Part shown: in pieces, positions 42,489-64,000 of the stretch
How the letters are laid out: the number at the start of each line of letters is the position of its first letter
Position numbering within the stretch: the stretch's first letter is position 1
Assembly: GCA_029948255.1 (NCBI GenBank)
Contig: JALIZF010001243.1
Span: forward strand, 1-64,000
Source: Telmatactis stephensoni
Taxonomy: Eukaryota > Cnidaria > Anthozoa > Actiniaria > Isophelliidae
DNA: 64,000 nucleotides
Reading direction: 5' to 3'
Position numbers and translations under genes: made by a program
Notes under the pieces: model-generated
Database searches by the model: none
Told to the model about the DNA's origin: nothing
The model's input: only the letters and a program-made list of their open reading frames with translations

Positions 42489-44235
42489 ATAGATTTCTAA
42501 TTGGAGACAATTTTTAAGACAATTTTCCCCACGGAGAAAGGGGAAAGCAAAACTCCTGAATTTGTAGGAAGAAGTATGTAATACGGTTGTAAATATTAGG
42601 AGATTTTTTCAAAGACAAAGATTAAATAGAGTTTTATCGACTTGATTGCAAACCCTTGATACTGGTTACTCATTTCTTATGCCAAATGCCAAATGAGGAC
42701 TCGGCTTAACTTGTATTTATACTAGAAACATGTCGCTGAACTCCCATTCTAATCTCATTTTTTTCGTTCGTTCGTTCGTTCGTTCGTTCGTTCAGTTGTT
42801 CATTCGTATATTCTTTTCTCCCTTCCTCCATTCTCCGGCTTTCCTTGCTTGCTTGCTTACCTACTTGCTTCCTCGTCCTTCCTTCCTTCCTTCCTCCCTC
42901 CCTCCTTCCCTCCCTTCCTCCCTTTCTTTCTTTCATCCCTTCCTTTCCTCCCTCCCTCCTTCTCTCCCTCCCTCCCTCCCTTCCTGTCTTTCCGTGACTC
43001 ATTGTCTTCCTACCTCTTTGTTTCTCAGTTTCCGCCCTCAGTATTTGTCTAGAGAAAGGCTTTTCTTTCTTTGGTGGAGATTCTTTACCTTAGCCCATAC
43101 CTTGAAATATTTTTCTTGTACCAATTCTAAATTTCATGTCAAAGAAAGTCAAGAAAGTACACTGTAATGCTAGAGAGACCACCACGACAGGATACGTTCG
43201 TTTTTTTTCTCCTTTTCTTTGAAATACAACGTCACTTTCGCTTTGGTTTGTTTGTTTAAACAGATATTCTGTCTCCAGGGACGAATGTGCGACGTGTTGA
43301 GCAAAGTACCTGGGACAAACTATTTTGGAATGCCGATTTTGTTTGTGTAAATAATGTTTGCTTGTTTGTTTAAGGTTTTGAATCTAGTTAACGTTTAATG
43401 TGAATGAAAACATGGAGTAAAAAGCAATGAATGCTTGATTTTAGAGGATGGAAAAGTCGAGTTAACAACAAAAATGAAAATACAGTGATTGGATTTCAGT
43501 TTTTACTAAAAAATACTAATTTTGCTTGATTTAGAAAGATAATTTTTCTCCTGGGTTTTCTTATACAATAGAGATGATCCCTTCAGTAAACATTTTGGAT
43601 TTAACTGTCAAAGACTTCATTTCAAATTGAAGCAGCACTGTCAGCTATTTTTCTGTTGCCTTCCTTCGCTTGCTGTTGAGTTATACAAACGTCTGGGTGA
43701 ACTTGAGAGTCTCAGTACTTCACGCTGTTTCAATTTACCAATTTTTTAAGCTCTTTATTTAGTTGAAATTCCTGTGGTTTCGCTAAGTCATGAAAAAATA
43801 TTTTGTTCAGTTTTTATTCCCCAGGAAAAAGGACTATTTGTTGTGTAAGGCAAACGTACCTGAGCAACTGCCAAAAGGTTAATCTTCCAAATCTCAACAG
43901 TAAGCGATAATATAACGAGACTTTTAAGAACGCTTTTATTCTATGCGAAGTGAAGTGGTATTAACTTATAGGTGACACTTCTAGTTCTTTTGTACAGTTT
44001 GATTGTTTTTGTTGTTTGCATGGATGTGACGTTTCCACAGTTAATTGGCTTGCCCTTTCGTTCATTGACAGACAACAAAACATTCAATTAACTACCTAAA
44101 CATCTACATCAAATTCATCACACCTTATATATTAACTTTGCTATGTAGTTGATTAATCATCGGCTTACGAGATCCAGGATTTAATATTATATGAATTGAC
44201 GAAGTTTTCTTTGTAAATTTGGAATTGGCCTCCGC
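42489..44235. other. Intergenic region FBXW2 to GPR158-like
   Basis: Apart from a simple-repeat block at 42762-42995 I see nothing that supports a gene. It probably includes the FBXW2 3' UTR and the upstream region of the receptor gene. Confidence 0.6.
42762..42995. repeat. (TTCG)n followed by polypyrimidine (CCTT/CCCT)n
   Basis: About seven TTCG units at 42765-42793, then a 150-base C/T-only tract. ORFs of 145 and 98 codons through it are compositional. Confidence 0.9.
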
Positions 44236-53559
<9,324 letters not shown>

Positions 53560-53915
53560 GTAAGTGTATACTACTGTTTACAACGAGGTTAGTTTTCAAT
53601 GTCTGAAAGTTTATGAGCTTTGAATATCATCTGGAAATGTGAGATAACACAATATTCAGGCAAAGAAAAGCTGGGGTAGACGACTTACGCAAAACCTATC
53701 TTATGCCGTCGAAAACGTCAAGAATTCACATCAAACGTAACGCCATAGTCTGGCCACGTGATTCCTAGCGGTTTGCGGTTCACGGTAACCTAGTGCCAAA
53801 GGTCTCTATAATCTCAAGCTGTCTTCATCGTGGTCTTTCTCTTTTTCATCATCTTCCTTACATTACCGAACTCTACTCGCTCTTTCAACTATGGATGCAA
53901 CGTATCTTTTGTCAC

Positions 53916-53917
53916 TG

Positions 53918-53953
<36 letters not shown>
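53916..53953. repeat. (CAT)n microsatellite
   Basis: About 12 perfect CAT units. It creates poly-isoleucine, poly-histidine or poly-serine stretches in the three frames. Confidence 0.9.
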
Positions 53954-56675
53954 CCCCGACGTCCATCGCCAAAAATCTGATCGTCTTGATCTTTCTTGCA
54001 ACAATGAATACCACTTCAATCTTTTTTCAAGTTCAAGTTCAGGTTTATTATAACCAATTCAAAATAATTGACATTATACTCATCACCCGCAAATAGCAAG
54101 CTAATCAAGGCAGGCGAAGTGTTTTACAATCAATATCATCAAATATCGTCATTCACACCCTCCCTTACAACGGTTACTGTTTTTGTCTATTTATATCCAT
54201 AGTAGTCCTTCATTTCACTCCCTCTATCGGGAAGTTAGAGAGGATATTTCATAGGCCACTCCGATCTAGGAAATCCCCTTGGTAATAACGTCAACATCAT
54301 TAGCCCGCGTCGCATCCGGTAAAGAACTGCGGGCTAGTTTCTCCCCTTTCTTGTGAATTATTTCATTGCGTGTATAGTTTTTGTTCAGGCATTTGGGCAC
54401 CTCCTTCGTACCGGACATAGTTGTCACAAAAAAGAAAAGACTCCAAATGAGAACAGTAGAAGATGAAAACAGATGAAAAATAGATGAAAATGACTCATGT
54501 AATTCTAGTTTTTACCCAATAAAGTGTCCTTAATATTTTATTAAGCTAACATAGAATATGTGTCCCTCGCGTTCCGTGGTACTTACACGCAGAAAGACTT
54601 GGCACCTGTAACTTCAGTACTTAAAAACCAGGGTTAAAAACCTTTGCATCTTGCCCAGTATTAGTGGAATACTGATATTCCATTCGTAGCTCGTTTTTAA
54701 AACCAAGAAGGCGTGGCCAAACATATGCTCAAGTCTATCAATTTCGTGGGCTATTGATATCAGAATCCCATTATAGTGTACACTTGACCTTGAATAAGTT
54801 CATAGCAACACCTTTCTTCTTATCAGCGTCGCAAACTGGTATTAGGTTTTTGCCGTAGAATTTTTTCGACTCTTGCTGTTCGCTAACTGTTTTATCATAT
54901 TTCTGAATGATTTCAGCTAACCACTCAATTGTACAACCAATAGATAGCAATTCCTTAAAAGACTAGCCCTGTTTTATTTTTCTCGTCAAGATTCTTCTGG
55001 CTTATTATCATCTAGCCTGTGTACAGCCGTTTCCCACCCCTCCCGCCCTACCTAATTATCATCAAGTGTTTCCAAATTTGAGCTCCTTTTTTGTCAAATA
55101 TGAAAACATTTATAAGATCCTCTAATAACACTAATATAAGTTCGTTATCATTTCCAACCACGTAAATACAACTAAAAACTGGTCCAAAAAAGCTCAAGCT
55201 AATTTTCAAACAACTTATTTTGAAATATTAGCGACTATCGGCGTCTTTGTGCATTTTTGCCTTGCATTGGCTTCCCTAGCATGTTGTTGGCTTTCTAAAA
55301 CATTTTAGTGGCTTTTCTGTCATTTTATTTTATTTTATTTTTCATTGACATATCATATTATACGAGTTATTTAGAATTGCGTTTTCAAGCCGTACATTAT
55401 AAGCCGTATGGAATTACTGTTTATTAAACCCAACTTTGTAGTTTTAAATGAAAATACGCCAACAGATGTCTTCCCTTGATCCTTTGCACGTTTAGAAATG
55501 CCTTCGGCCAAGGTCATCACCTGTGGTGCCATTTTGAAGAAACTAATTTGTTTTAAGAAAGAAAAAACATTGTGACAAGTCTGCATTTTTACATCATTGC
55601 TGAGAATGTTTTAGCAAGGCATTCTTTCTCTCAGAAAAAAATAGGAAGAGAGAGGAAAAAAGAGAGAAAAAATGAAGGAATATAGAAAAGAAGATTCCAA
55701 CTTCCGCTTTATTGTTGATAGATGTCGATATTGAGTTGTCAAAATTCTAATTTTACTAAAGTTTATTTATATTTCTTTCCTGAATTAACCAAAGGAAGTT
55801 CCCTGTCTAAACATACCCACTATATATATCCATTGTAAACAGAATTGGCAATTCTATACGGGTAATGTCGATGTATTTATAGAGTACATCAGAAATTGTT
55901 GATTTTCGTCAAGGACTATGACGAAATGAAATGTAATGTAAGATAGATGTCATCTACGGAGTAGGTCGCGAAAAAAAATCCAGCTGGAAGTTGAAAAAGA
56001 TCACAAAAAATTAAGCAATAGCCTTACATAATTACAATTAAAAGTACATCGTACTTTCGTATTTTTGTTTAAGGCTTAGAGAGCATGTTAACGGGCGTTC
56101 ACTTCTTTTTCAAGGAGTCAAAGAGAGCATTTCCACGTACAACGCCTTGCGCCCTTTGAATATTGTTCACATGCATGCAGTCTATGCTAAATATACACCC
56201 CGTTTGTCCCATCAATATAACCTTAGCTTCTTTCAGTATGACCTTGAATGCCTTTAGATTCCTCACTGTTCATTCATAGTTAAATATATTTCCTGCTGTG
56301 CAAGTATTTTTATGGTTTGCATTCCTATAAATAAACATCGCAGTTGCGTCTTGGGTGTACTGTTGACCCTACTCCATGCTATGTAGGGTGACCCTGGCAT
56401 TACTCACCTACCGGTTTTTCAAGAAACATAAATAATCAATAAGTTATTAAGAGAGCACGAAAACGAAAAAAATTAGCACAAGGAATTTTGATAAATTTAC
56501 AGTTAAGGACTGCACTTTTCTTTTTTGTTATAGGCTCGGTATCCAGCCGTGAAAGGGGTGTAATTGGAACCCCTGCACAGCTGGAAATAGAGTATACTGT
56601 ACAATGTACTGCAATATATTTCTCGGCAGTTTAGCTATAAAAAGTGGCACTGATTGTTCATGTCAAATCCCGTGG

Positions 56676-56677
56676 TT

Positions 56678-56745
<68 letters not shown>

Positions 56746-56840
56746 GCTTGCTTGCTTGCTTGTTTGCTTGCTTACTTGCTTGCTTGCTGTCTGTCTGTCT
56801 GTCTGTCTTTCTTTCTTTTTTCTTTCTTTCTTTCTTTTCC
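56676..56840. repeat. Composite tetranucleotide repeat
   Basis: (TTTC)n about 65 bases, then (CTTG)n, then (CTGT)n, then (TTTC)n again, each shading into the next by single-base change. Confidence 0.92.
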
Positions 56841-57369
56841 CATTTTTCTTTTCCCATTTTTAAGAAATGATAGTATATCATATCATAACTTTCACGAGAT
56901 TACCCCTGATTACTCATTTTTGGTAATTTATTTTATGTTTTAATCCTAAGATAAATTACAAGAAGTACATAACAGTATCGATTTTTGATAGTTTTTGGTC
57001 TAGAAAATTCTTACTATATACACTCAAAGAACTTCAGCTACCATTTTATTAGTTAAAATGATGGCTCTTTGAGATCTTTAATGTAAACATATATTATCTT
57101 TTGATCAGAGTCAAAAGAGACGGCCAAAATTCCAAATCGCCAAGAAAAGTCGAAAGTAATTTATAACAGTAAAAAAGACAATTACAAATATTGATTTCGA
57201 CGAGTCACGCAATTCTTGTAGCAGTGCGTGGCAAGTGTTTCCTGCTTCGAGTTCCTGTCGGAATTCTTTCATACAAAACATGTAAAGACAAAAAGTTCTG
57301 TTGAGAGGAGGGATGGAGAAAGAAAGACATGAAACACCGAAAAAATTAAATCTTAAACGGAAAGAACTG

Positions 57370-57575
57370 TAAAGAAAGAAAGGGAGGGAGGGAGGAAGAA
57401 AGAAAGAAAGGAAGAAAGAAAGGAAAAAAGAAAGAGAGAGAAAGGAAGAAAGATAGAAAGATAGAAAGAAAGAAAGACAAAGAAAGAAAGAAAGAAAGAA
57501 AGAAAAGGAGAAAGAAAGAAAGAGAGAAAGAAAGAAAGAAAGAAAAGGAGAAAGAAAGAAAGAGAGACAGGAAGA
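57370..57575. repeat. (GAAA)n-rich tract
   Basis: Imperfect GAAA/GAGA/GGAA purine tract. A 182-codon minus-strand ORF through it is serine/phenylalanine/leucine-rich and compositional. Confidence 0.9.
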
Positions 57576-58084
57576 AGATGGAAAGACACAAATATGAAAT
57601 ATAGCCGACAAATCATACGAAAAAGAAAGGAAGATCATATCAGAATGACCATCTTTCACATGCTTCTGACGTTTTACTGATTTTCGTATTCATCGTAGAA
57701 CAAGAGCTACTAAAATTCTCCCTCTAGTTACGTAAACAGATATCTTACTTTTTAAATGCATTCTAAAAGGAAGTTACTCGAATATTCTTCTTTATTCACG
57801 CTTCACAAAATACACGAATTCTATTTGCGCATGCAATGAGTAATATTGCTTGAGGATTCAGTTCAATTGGGATCCCTGTGACGTTGAAAGTGTTTGGCGA
57901 TGGGTATGGCCGACCAAAAACATGACGTTATTGTCAATACACAGGAATTATGTGGCTATCAGTCGATAGTTCGAGTACGCTTTCAGTTGTAATTGTTTTT
58001 ATTCTCTTTGATGTCATAGATAAATGACGATCAGCATGAAATTTTAAGGATTAATTTTTTTGTTTTTGTTTTTGTTTTTATTTT

Positions 58085-58205
58085 TTAGTCGGAGAATTGG
58101 AGGCTATTAATATTCTCTTTCACGCCGACGGCGTTCGTCATAGAAGAACAGAGAATATTAATAGCCTTTTGATACTCGGGATATGTTTTTGTGTGCCGTG
58201 TGTTT

Positions 58206-58238
<33 letters not shown>

Positions 58239-58240
58239 TG
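58085..58240. repeat. Hairpin plus (TTG)n next to a strong splice-acceptor-like tract
   Basis: GTTTTTGTTTTTATTTTTTAG ends at 58088. Then GGCTATTAATATTCTCT (58102-58118) is repeated in perfect inverted form at about 58151-58167, and a (TTG)n run spans about 58207-58237. A possible reading frame continues through it as a hydrophobic valine run and a basic tail (to 58432). Confidence 0.6.
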
Positions 58241-59292
58241 ATATTCTTTTTACTAAAGCGGTGGCGAAAGCTAAAAAATAGAACAGGAATAAGAACAAAT
58301 AATGAAACAGGAACTGAAATCGTATGTGGAGAGAAGAGAAAGCATGGAAGAAATAACGCACGAAAAGGGCAAAAGAAAAAAGAAAGAAATATACAGAAAC
58401 GGAAGGAACTTGTAGTAACAGAAGTATTGTGAAAACAAAATTCCATCATCTCTCAGTAATAGCTCATGACACCAAAACCGTTTCGATTACACGCCCTTTA
58501 GTTTATTACTTTCCTTACGCTCGACATGGTGAAGCTCACACAAGTGTGCACCACGTTAACAGTCAAGAATTTTTATTCCCCTAGCAAATCCTGGAAATTC
58601 CACGTTTTGGTACGTTTTGTAATCTAAGAGCATTGAATTCCACTTCCTTTGCGATATTTAAGTTGCGGTAAACAAAATAAAATAAAAAAATCAATGACAA
58701 ATGAAGTCCAATCACAACGCATAAATAATTTTGTTACTCTATGAAGTCTTGATAATGTACCTCGTAAGCTGACGTCCATATCGACGTTGCTCCGATTACG
58801 CGGACTTCTTTGACCGTAAATGGCTATATCCAACTTGATTCAACTTGACATCAACGTGGGACTTTTCACCTAATATTGATGTGTTGAATCAGTTTTATCT
58901 ATTCTTTTGGTTATTACTTATTTACGGCAACCTTAAGAATCTCTTTTGTCCGACGCCCGCACTGTGGGAATCGACTACAAGAACGTGACATTAACTTACT
59001 GGCGTTGCTAACGTGACGGCTGACGTCATAGCCGGTTCGTGATTCGTTTCGCATGATGAACTATGGAATGACGTAAGCACCCCTGTCGATTCTGTCTGGA
59101 GAGAACTATTTCGCAACGTGAAGAAAACACGTATTAGTCGTATTCGTATAAGAACACAAGTCACAACGCTGTTTGTTTAAAGCGAGTTTTGTCATCATCA
59201 GAGGAGCTGTGGCAAAGGGCATTGAACGTTTTTATTGAACGTTAAATTAATTGTGGTGTAAATCTGAAGTTGTGATTTGAACCAACTGGACA

Positions 59293-60352
59293 ATGGATAA
59301 GGTAGGTAAGAGTCTATTCTTTCATTTGTTAGTTTAATTGTTCGTTTATTACTTTTGAAAATTATGGAGTTATGACTTTGATTTGAAACCCGAGGATATT
59401 TTCATGTGTGTCCATTTCGTTTTTTATTTTCATTTCAATGGTCGAAGATAGGTTTTTGATTTTACATTTCTTTGTGCTCTTTTCTGTCTGTCAAACTGGA
59501 AAAATGTGTCCATTCTTTTTTAGAACTAAGATAGCACTTCGAAAAAACAAACGTTCTGATTTTAGCACACGAGACAAAGGAATATGTCATACAAGCCTGT
59601 CTTTGTTTCTGTGTCCATTCTCTTTATTTCGAAAAAAAACGTTTTGTTCCAATACCTGCCAAGGAAATGACTTTTCACCATGCCAAAATCACCAAACCAA
59701 AATTAATGTCATTTTGTGGTTTAGATTTGACTCATTGCCAGAACTTTACAAGAAATTTCAAAATCTAACTGCTTCTTCTCAGCGTGTGACAGCGCCAAGC
59801 CAATCAATATGGCGTGACGTACTACCAAGTCAGCTGTGCTTGAATCTATTAATAGTATACGAAAGATATGTTGAAAGTTTGACGTCATCGCAACACGATT
59901 AATTATTTAAGGCCGCTCAGTGTATACGATTTCCCTGCGCTCTCCCGAAATATACCGACATGTATGTCAGTGTATGTTTGACCCATTTTTGCGTGTTTCT
60001 ATGTTTATAGATGTTCGAATGCCTAAAGACTAAAGTAATGGGATGTATTCCATCTCGAAGACGCTCTCCTGAAGGCTCTGTCACCGAAGACCCTTCTGAG
60101 ACCCGTACTGGAGGTTCAGAAGATTCCAAGAAAAACCCCAAACCGAACCTCAAAGCTACAATTCAAATGGTAAATGATGAAACTCTTAAACTGCTTCAAG
60201 AGATTGGTGAACTTAAAGACTTTGAAACAGCTAAAACTGACTGCAAAAAAAACATAGCCGTCCATCATGATATCATGCTAGCCTTAGAAAACCCCAAAAG
60301 CTTGAACTCTTCAAAGGCACCCAGCGAACCGGTTGAATCAAACGTCAAATGA
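59293..60352 (+). CDS. Small hypothetical protein, 2 coding exons
   Basis: I do not recognise this gene. Exon 1 contributes only MDK (59293-59301, context ACAATGG, donor AAG|GTAGGT); exon 2 runs 60011-60352 after TTTATAG, giving 116 aa in phase 0. The product starts MDKMFECLKTKVMGCIPSRR; internal Met 13 would give MGCIPSRRR, which looks like an N-myristoylation/palmitoylation start (Gly-Cys plus basic residues). A polar acidic region follows, then a predicted helical stretch (VNDETLKLLQEIGELKDFET, about 58-77). It could be a lineage-specific membrane-attached protein. The alternative is a chance ORF; codon use and the clean donor/acceptor pair argue mildly for a gene. Confidence 0.45.
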
Positions 60353-62739
60353 ACCTCCAGTTGTTGTATGGAGATATCGGACAGAGGAATCGGCAACTGC
60401 TGAAATTCTTACGTCGCAAGGCTGTATGGATTTCGGGGTTTCTTCAGTGTTTAAGCCTTTGAAATTTCAGGCTCTACGAAGACTGACCAGGATGTACGGC
60501 GAACTTATAGTCCACGGGTGTCGTACTCTGGTTAACTGATGGAGCCATCCAACGAGCAGCAAGATCTAAATCTCAAACATGGTTTTGACGTGATTGTTTG
60601 ATGTGATGGAGGTTTTGCGGCCAGCACACGGCGAAACGTCCACCCCGATGGAGTGAAATCGCCAAACGAGAGAAGAAGCAGAGTCGACTGATCAGCGCTG
60701 GGCAATCGATCGCTGGCCGTCGATAAAATGTGGAAAAATAATTCTTGATTATTGACCCTGAAGAGAGAGGGAAAAAGAAATACATTCGTACTTTTACATT
60801 GGAACGAGTAATAGAGGAGTTTATTAGAAATAGGTGGGATGATTGAATGAATGAAAGACTTGGACAGCAAGGATCCAAAATGAATGTTTACACGAAGCGG
60901 CTTGCCGTGTCGATAATGGTTAGAGAAGAAACATGGAAATTGATTGGGCTTTCTTACTGTGGTTTAATATTATCATTACAAGATACCACAGTTGTGCAAG
61001 TCGTGGCAAGGACAAAATATGAATCGAAATTTTGATGAAAAATACCCCATTGGGGCGAACAAATATGTTGAATATACTGCATCATAAATATTCAAAATAT
61101 ACTGACAGTTTGAAGTCTATTTGCCTTGCTAATCCATGCAGTGATGTAGAACAACACATCACTCGCTTAGAAACTCAAATACACTAGAGAGAACAAAATC
61201 TTAGGTGTTTGAAAATTTTACGAAATCAAAACGTATATTTATTCCTACATTTTTAAAATGTGTTTTACAACGATCTCTGGCTATGTTTGCTATTTCTTGA
61301 GGTTGAGGGTTTCAACTTCTGTATCGAGCGAAATTCTACTGAACGGGTAGGAAATAAAATGTGGAATTTGTTTTTTGAATTCGGGAAGACTTTGCCTATT
61401 TTCTTATTTCTGTTTCAGAGTTCGTGTCTTAAGCGAGTAAAAGATGTCAAATACAACTGTGACGTCATCATTACAACTATGATTCGAAATTAGCATGTGA
61501 AACATTTGATTACCGAATTACTGGAATAATATGAGTACGAATTATTCGTAAACACATGTAATTGCCACAATTTTTCGCTTGCAAAATTATTGCAGTATTT
61601 ATAAGATTTTACATGCGGAATTCTACCAAGAAATGACGCTTAAAAATTTTTCAAATTATCATTACAATATTCAATGAAATGACGACTTTTAGATGGTCGA
61701 CCGAACAATTCTAATAAGCTAATAAACCAGCAGGCATATAGTAGAGTATACTAATAAATGAGAGCGATTTGAAGAATAATGAATAAATCTGAATTTTATT
61801 TATAAATATATTTTCAAAAATGTGTTCACAGCTCAGTGAATTTTAAAGTACACATTTTTATTTTCGATGTTTCTCGAAGCACATTTTGTCTGCATAATTA
61901 AATTGTATTGGCAAGCTGCTGCTGGATTTGACGGTCTAAATGTTAATCGGCGATGCCTTCTATGTCAAACAGCTGGACGCAATGTACATCAGAATCCTAC
62001 CACGGAAAAAACCGTAAACCCAACCACGTAATAAAAGCTTCGTTTTACGAAATTTGCCCTACGTAATAGCCCAGAACCTTTAACCAATATAGTCATTTTT
62101 TGACGTAGATTTTTGAATCCTTTGTCATTTTATTTCACCACTATTTCTAGTCCACTATTTCTAGTGTTCGTTTGGAATTTCTAAACACAGTATTTAAAGA
62201 CAAAGTTTGGGATCTTCATCTATGAGGCAGCAGTTTCACTGACTCAAGGCGTAGCACAAGGGATCTCACATTACACGAATTCAGAAGAATAATTTTGGTG
62301 TCATTTAATTAGATTGTTATTTCACACAGACATACGTTAATATGAACACATTCACCGGCTCAAACATGGCATAAGGGGTCTTATTACATGAGGGAAAAAT
62401 TGAAATTCAGCTGAATAATTTAGGTACTATTTAATTAAGTTGTTGTTCCACAAGAACACGTTAACAAGAAAATATTTTTTGTCAAAATTCAATTACAGTC
62501 TTTGCAGCTCAAAAAAATGTCACTTTTCAGAAATAGAATAATTTTGAACCTGGCAATTCCATTTCAAGAAACTCAACTATTCATGAAATACCTTTTTTAA
62601 TTCATATTCTTAATTGTTTGAGTTCATGGTTTGTTTTACCTGTATGTTTAACTAAAAAGGGAGTCAAGGTTATTAACCGACTTCCGTGTTTAATTCCAGT
62701 GTCGTACAGATGGTATACAAGCATTATACTTCCATATGT

Positions 62740-63520
62740 ATTTTGGTCGGAAATGCTCTTTGGGATCTCCCCTAATTAGCTGCCAAAATTGGCATGGCTC
62801 AAGTTATTTTTACTGGCTCCGAAAAGATACCAACAAAACATACAAAATCTTACTGTCTGGTAGCGATTTCCGTAAAGTAACAGCATTTGACCGTGAGTAG
62901 ACTAAAAGGTACCAACTTCTATGATTTTGACCCCTAAAAGGGGATCATCCCCATCCGGCAATGGGATCCCTCACGGAACACCTGGGAAGGCCAGTGAAAT
63001 GGAGCCCTGGGAGACGGTACCAATTGTTGTATACCTGAACATACGCCCTTTTCGACGGTTAGCAACTTTAAGAATTCTCAGTCTTTAAGATTTCATTTTC
63101 TTGACTGTGGGATTCCTGTTTAGTGCCCGATAGATTATGCGCATCTCTACATATTTCGGTCGGAGATGATCGTCCGGAATTTCCATTCTTATCCCTAAGA
63201 GATACCAAAATAGGCGTGACATGAGCTATTTTTTATCCCTCAAAGGTACCAATAAAACAAATAGACAGACTAGATTTCTTCAAAATGTCACTACTTTTAA
63301 ACTGACAACATTATCCATCAAGGATTATTTTATTCCATCTGTTTGGCGTCGTTGTTGTTTTGAGAACCCAAAAAGGTACCGTTTTTCCTAAAAGTACCAA
63401 CGTCTGCCCGCGAACACCGTAAAAGGCAACAGATACTATGATTTTTTTGATTTTTTAAATTTATTTTTTATTTTTTACTACGATCATCGACCAAAATATA
63501 TCGAAGTCCACCCCACCCCT
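62740..63520. repeat. Degenerate copies of the CCCTAAAAGGTACC repeat family
   Basis: Scattered ACTAAAAGGTACCAAC, GACCCCTAAAAGG, TCCCTCAAAGGTACCAA and AAAAAGGTACCG words occur with the family's spacing, and CATCCCCATCC-GGCAATGGGATCCC resembles an end of copy A. At least two old copies seem present; ends are unclear. Confidence 0.6.
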
Positions 63521-63661
63521 CCCCCAGGATTATGCTGTTGCTAACAGTAAAGAAGTCGGAGCTGTAGACTTGTTTAAAGCTGATTAAGTATTACCACCCA
63601 ATAGATTGTTGGCGTTCCGGCTCTCAGGGTCTGCATTGAGGGAGGGGCACGCAGCAATTTT

Positions 63662-64000
63662 GATATTTAAAATTTATTGATGTTTGTTGGTAGTCAGTTG
63701 AAATTTTTATCGATGTTTGTCGATAGTTGAAAATTTTATTGATGTTTGTGGGTAGTCGGTTGAAATTTTGGTAGTCAGTTAAAACTTCTAGCTATTGATG
63801 TTGGTAGTCGGTTGAAATTTTTATTGATGTTTGTTGGTAGTCAGTTGAAATTTTTATTGATGTTTGTCGGTAGTCAGTTGAAATTTCTATTGATGTTTGT
63901 TGGTAGTCAGTTGAAATTTCTATTGATATTTGTCGGTAGTCAGTTGAAATTTCTATTGATGTTTGTCGATAGTTGAAAATTTTATTGATGTTTGTGGGTA
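63662..64000. repeat. 33-bp minisatellite running off the window
   Basis: About ten copies of a unit containing TATTGATGTTTGTCGGTAGT and CAGTTGAAATTTC, with shorter variants. The array continues past position 64000. Confidence 0.92.

Larger units (their letters stand above)
53560..59292. other. Region after the last recognised receptor exon
   Basis: Expected to contain the TM7 exon and tail of the receptor, but none was recognised. It holds a (CAT)n run (53916-53953), a composite TTTC/CTTG/TGTC block (56676-56840), a GAAA-rich block (57370-57570) and a hairpin plus (TTG)n at 58085-58237. A hydrophobic open stretch at 53812-54060 is phase-incompatible with the preceding exon. Confidence 0.5.
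60353..64000. other. Intergenic region at the right end
   Basis: It probably starts with the 3' UTR of the small gene. No gene is supportable. It contains degenerate G-run/GGTACC repeats (62740-63520) and a minisatellite at the window end. Confidence 0.55.

Noticed and set aside
53812..54096. Hydrophobic ORF that might be TM6-TM7 of the GPR158-like receptor
   Set aside because: Its frame cannot be joined to the phase-2 end of the preceding exon through any AG acceptor downstream of the in-frame stop at 53809, and much of it is poly-isoleucine from a CAT microsatellite.
55110..55320. Open frame with a hydrophobic stretch (GVFVHFCLALASLACCW)
   Set aside because: It has no start codon, no supporting splice phase with the receptor exon and no family match; probably chance in AT-rich DNA.
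57111..57659. 182-codon minus-strand ORF
   Set aside because: Its body is the translation of a GAAA-rich tract and it has no domain or splice support.
59190..59215. CTGATGA word on the minus strand as another hammerhead
   Set aside because: No stem II hairpin followed by GAAA within the needed distance.
59408..59902. 164-codon ORF with phenylalanine/serine-rich sequence
   Set aside because: It lies inside the intron of the small gene, has low-complexity AT-rich composition and no recognisable domain.

Overview
This is a window of an intron-rich animal genome (AT-rich, canonical GT-AG introns, abundant small non-autonomous transposons, minisatellites and microsatellites). Gene identities, low copy-level rearrangement and the repeat style (G-run-ended repeats carrying CCCTAAAAGGTACC motifs, hammerhead-containing repeats) suggest an invertebrate metazoan, most likely an anthozoan cnidarian such as a coral or anemone. 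The taxon is inference from gene and repeat style only; nothing in the window fixes it.

Layout, left to right. Positions 1-3069: repeat-rich intergenic DNA. 3070-8610 (-): six-exon MS4A/CD20-like four-pass membrane protein with a proline-rich PPxY tail. 10937-14646 (+): mitotic B-type cyclin with a destruction box. 15390-32200 (-): complete 24-exon RFC1, the large clamp-loader subunit. 32663-33322 (+): single-exon NAT8-like acetyltransferase, head-to-head with RFC1. 34272-37166 (-): complete six-exon ELP6 (Elongator). 37301-42488 (+): complete six-exon FBXW2, head-to-head with ELP6 and only 134 bp away. 44236-53559 (+): GPR158/GPR179-like orphan class C receptor, followed from signal peptide to TM6; the TM7/tail exons were not found. 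59293-60352 (+): a small gene of unknown function. 60353-64000: intergenic DNA ending in a minisatellite that runs off the window.

I joined the exons of RFC1, ELP6, FBXW2, the MS4A-like gene and the receptor by hand. Every junction keeps frame, and predicted lengths (1066, 268 and 457 aa for RFC1, ELP6 and FBXW2) sit close to the vertebrate proteins. The genes do not form one pathway. The functional themes are replication (RFC1), cell cycle (cyclin B), tRNA wobble modification (ELP6), ubiquitin ligation (FBXW2) and membrane signalling (MS4A-like, GPR158-like).

The most interesting non-coding signals are: a complete type I hammerhead ribozyme motif inside an RFC1 intron (minus strand, 25433-25492), probably the remains of a Penelope-like element or retrozyme; a 396-bp palindrome in the cyclin gene whose two 148-bp arms each carry a hammerhead-like core; a kilobase-scale pure CTTG array that decays into three different 8-bp registers, followed by a half-kilobase TTCC array in the next intron but one of the receptor gene; and a family of G-run-ended repeats flanked by 8-bp target duplications, one of which is nested inside another repeat.
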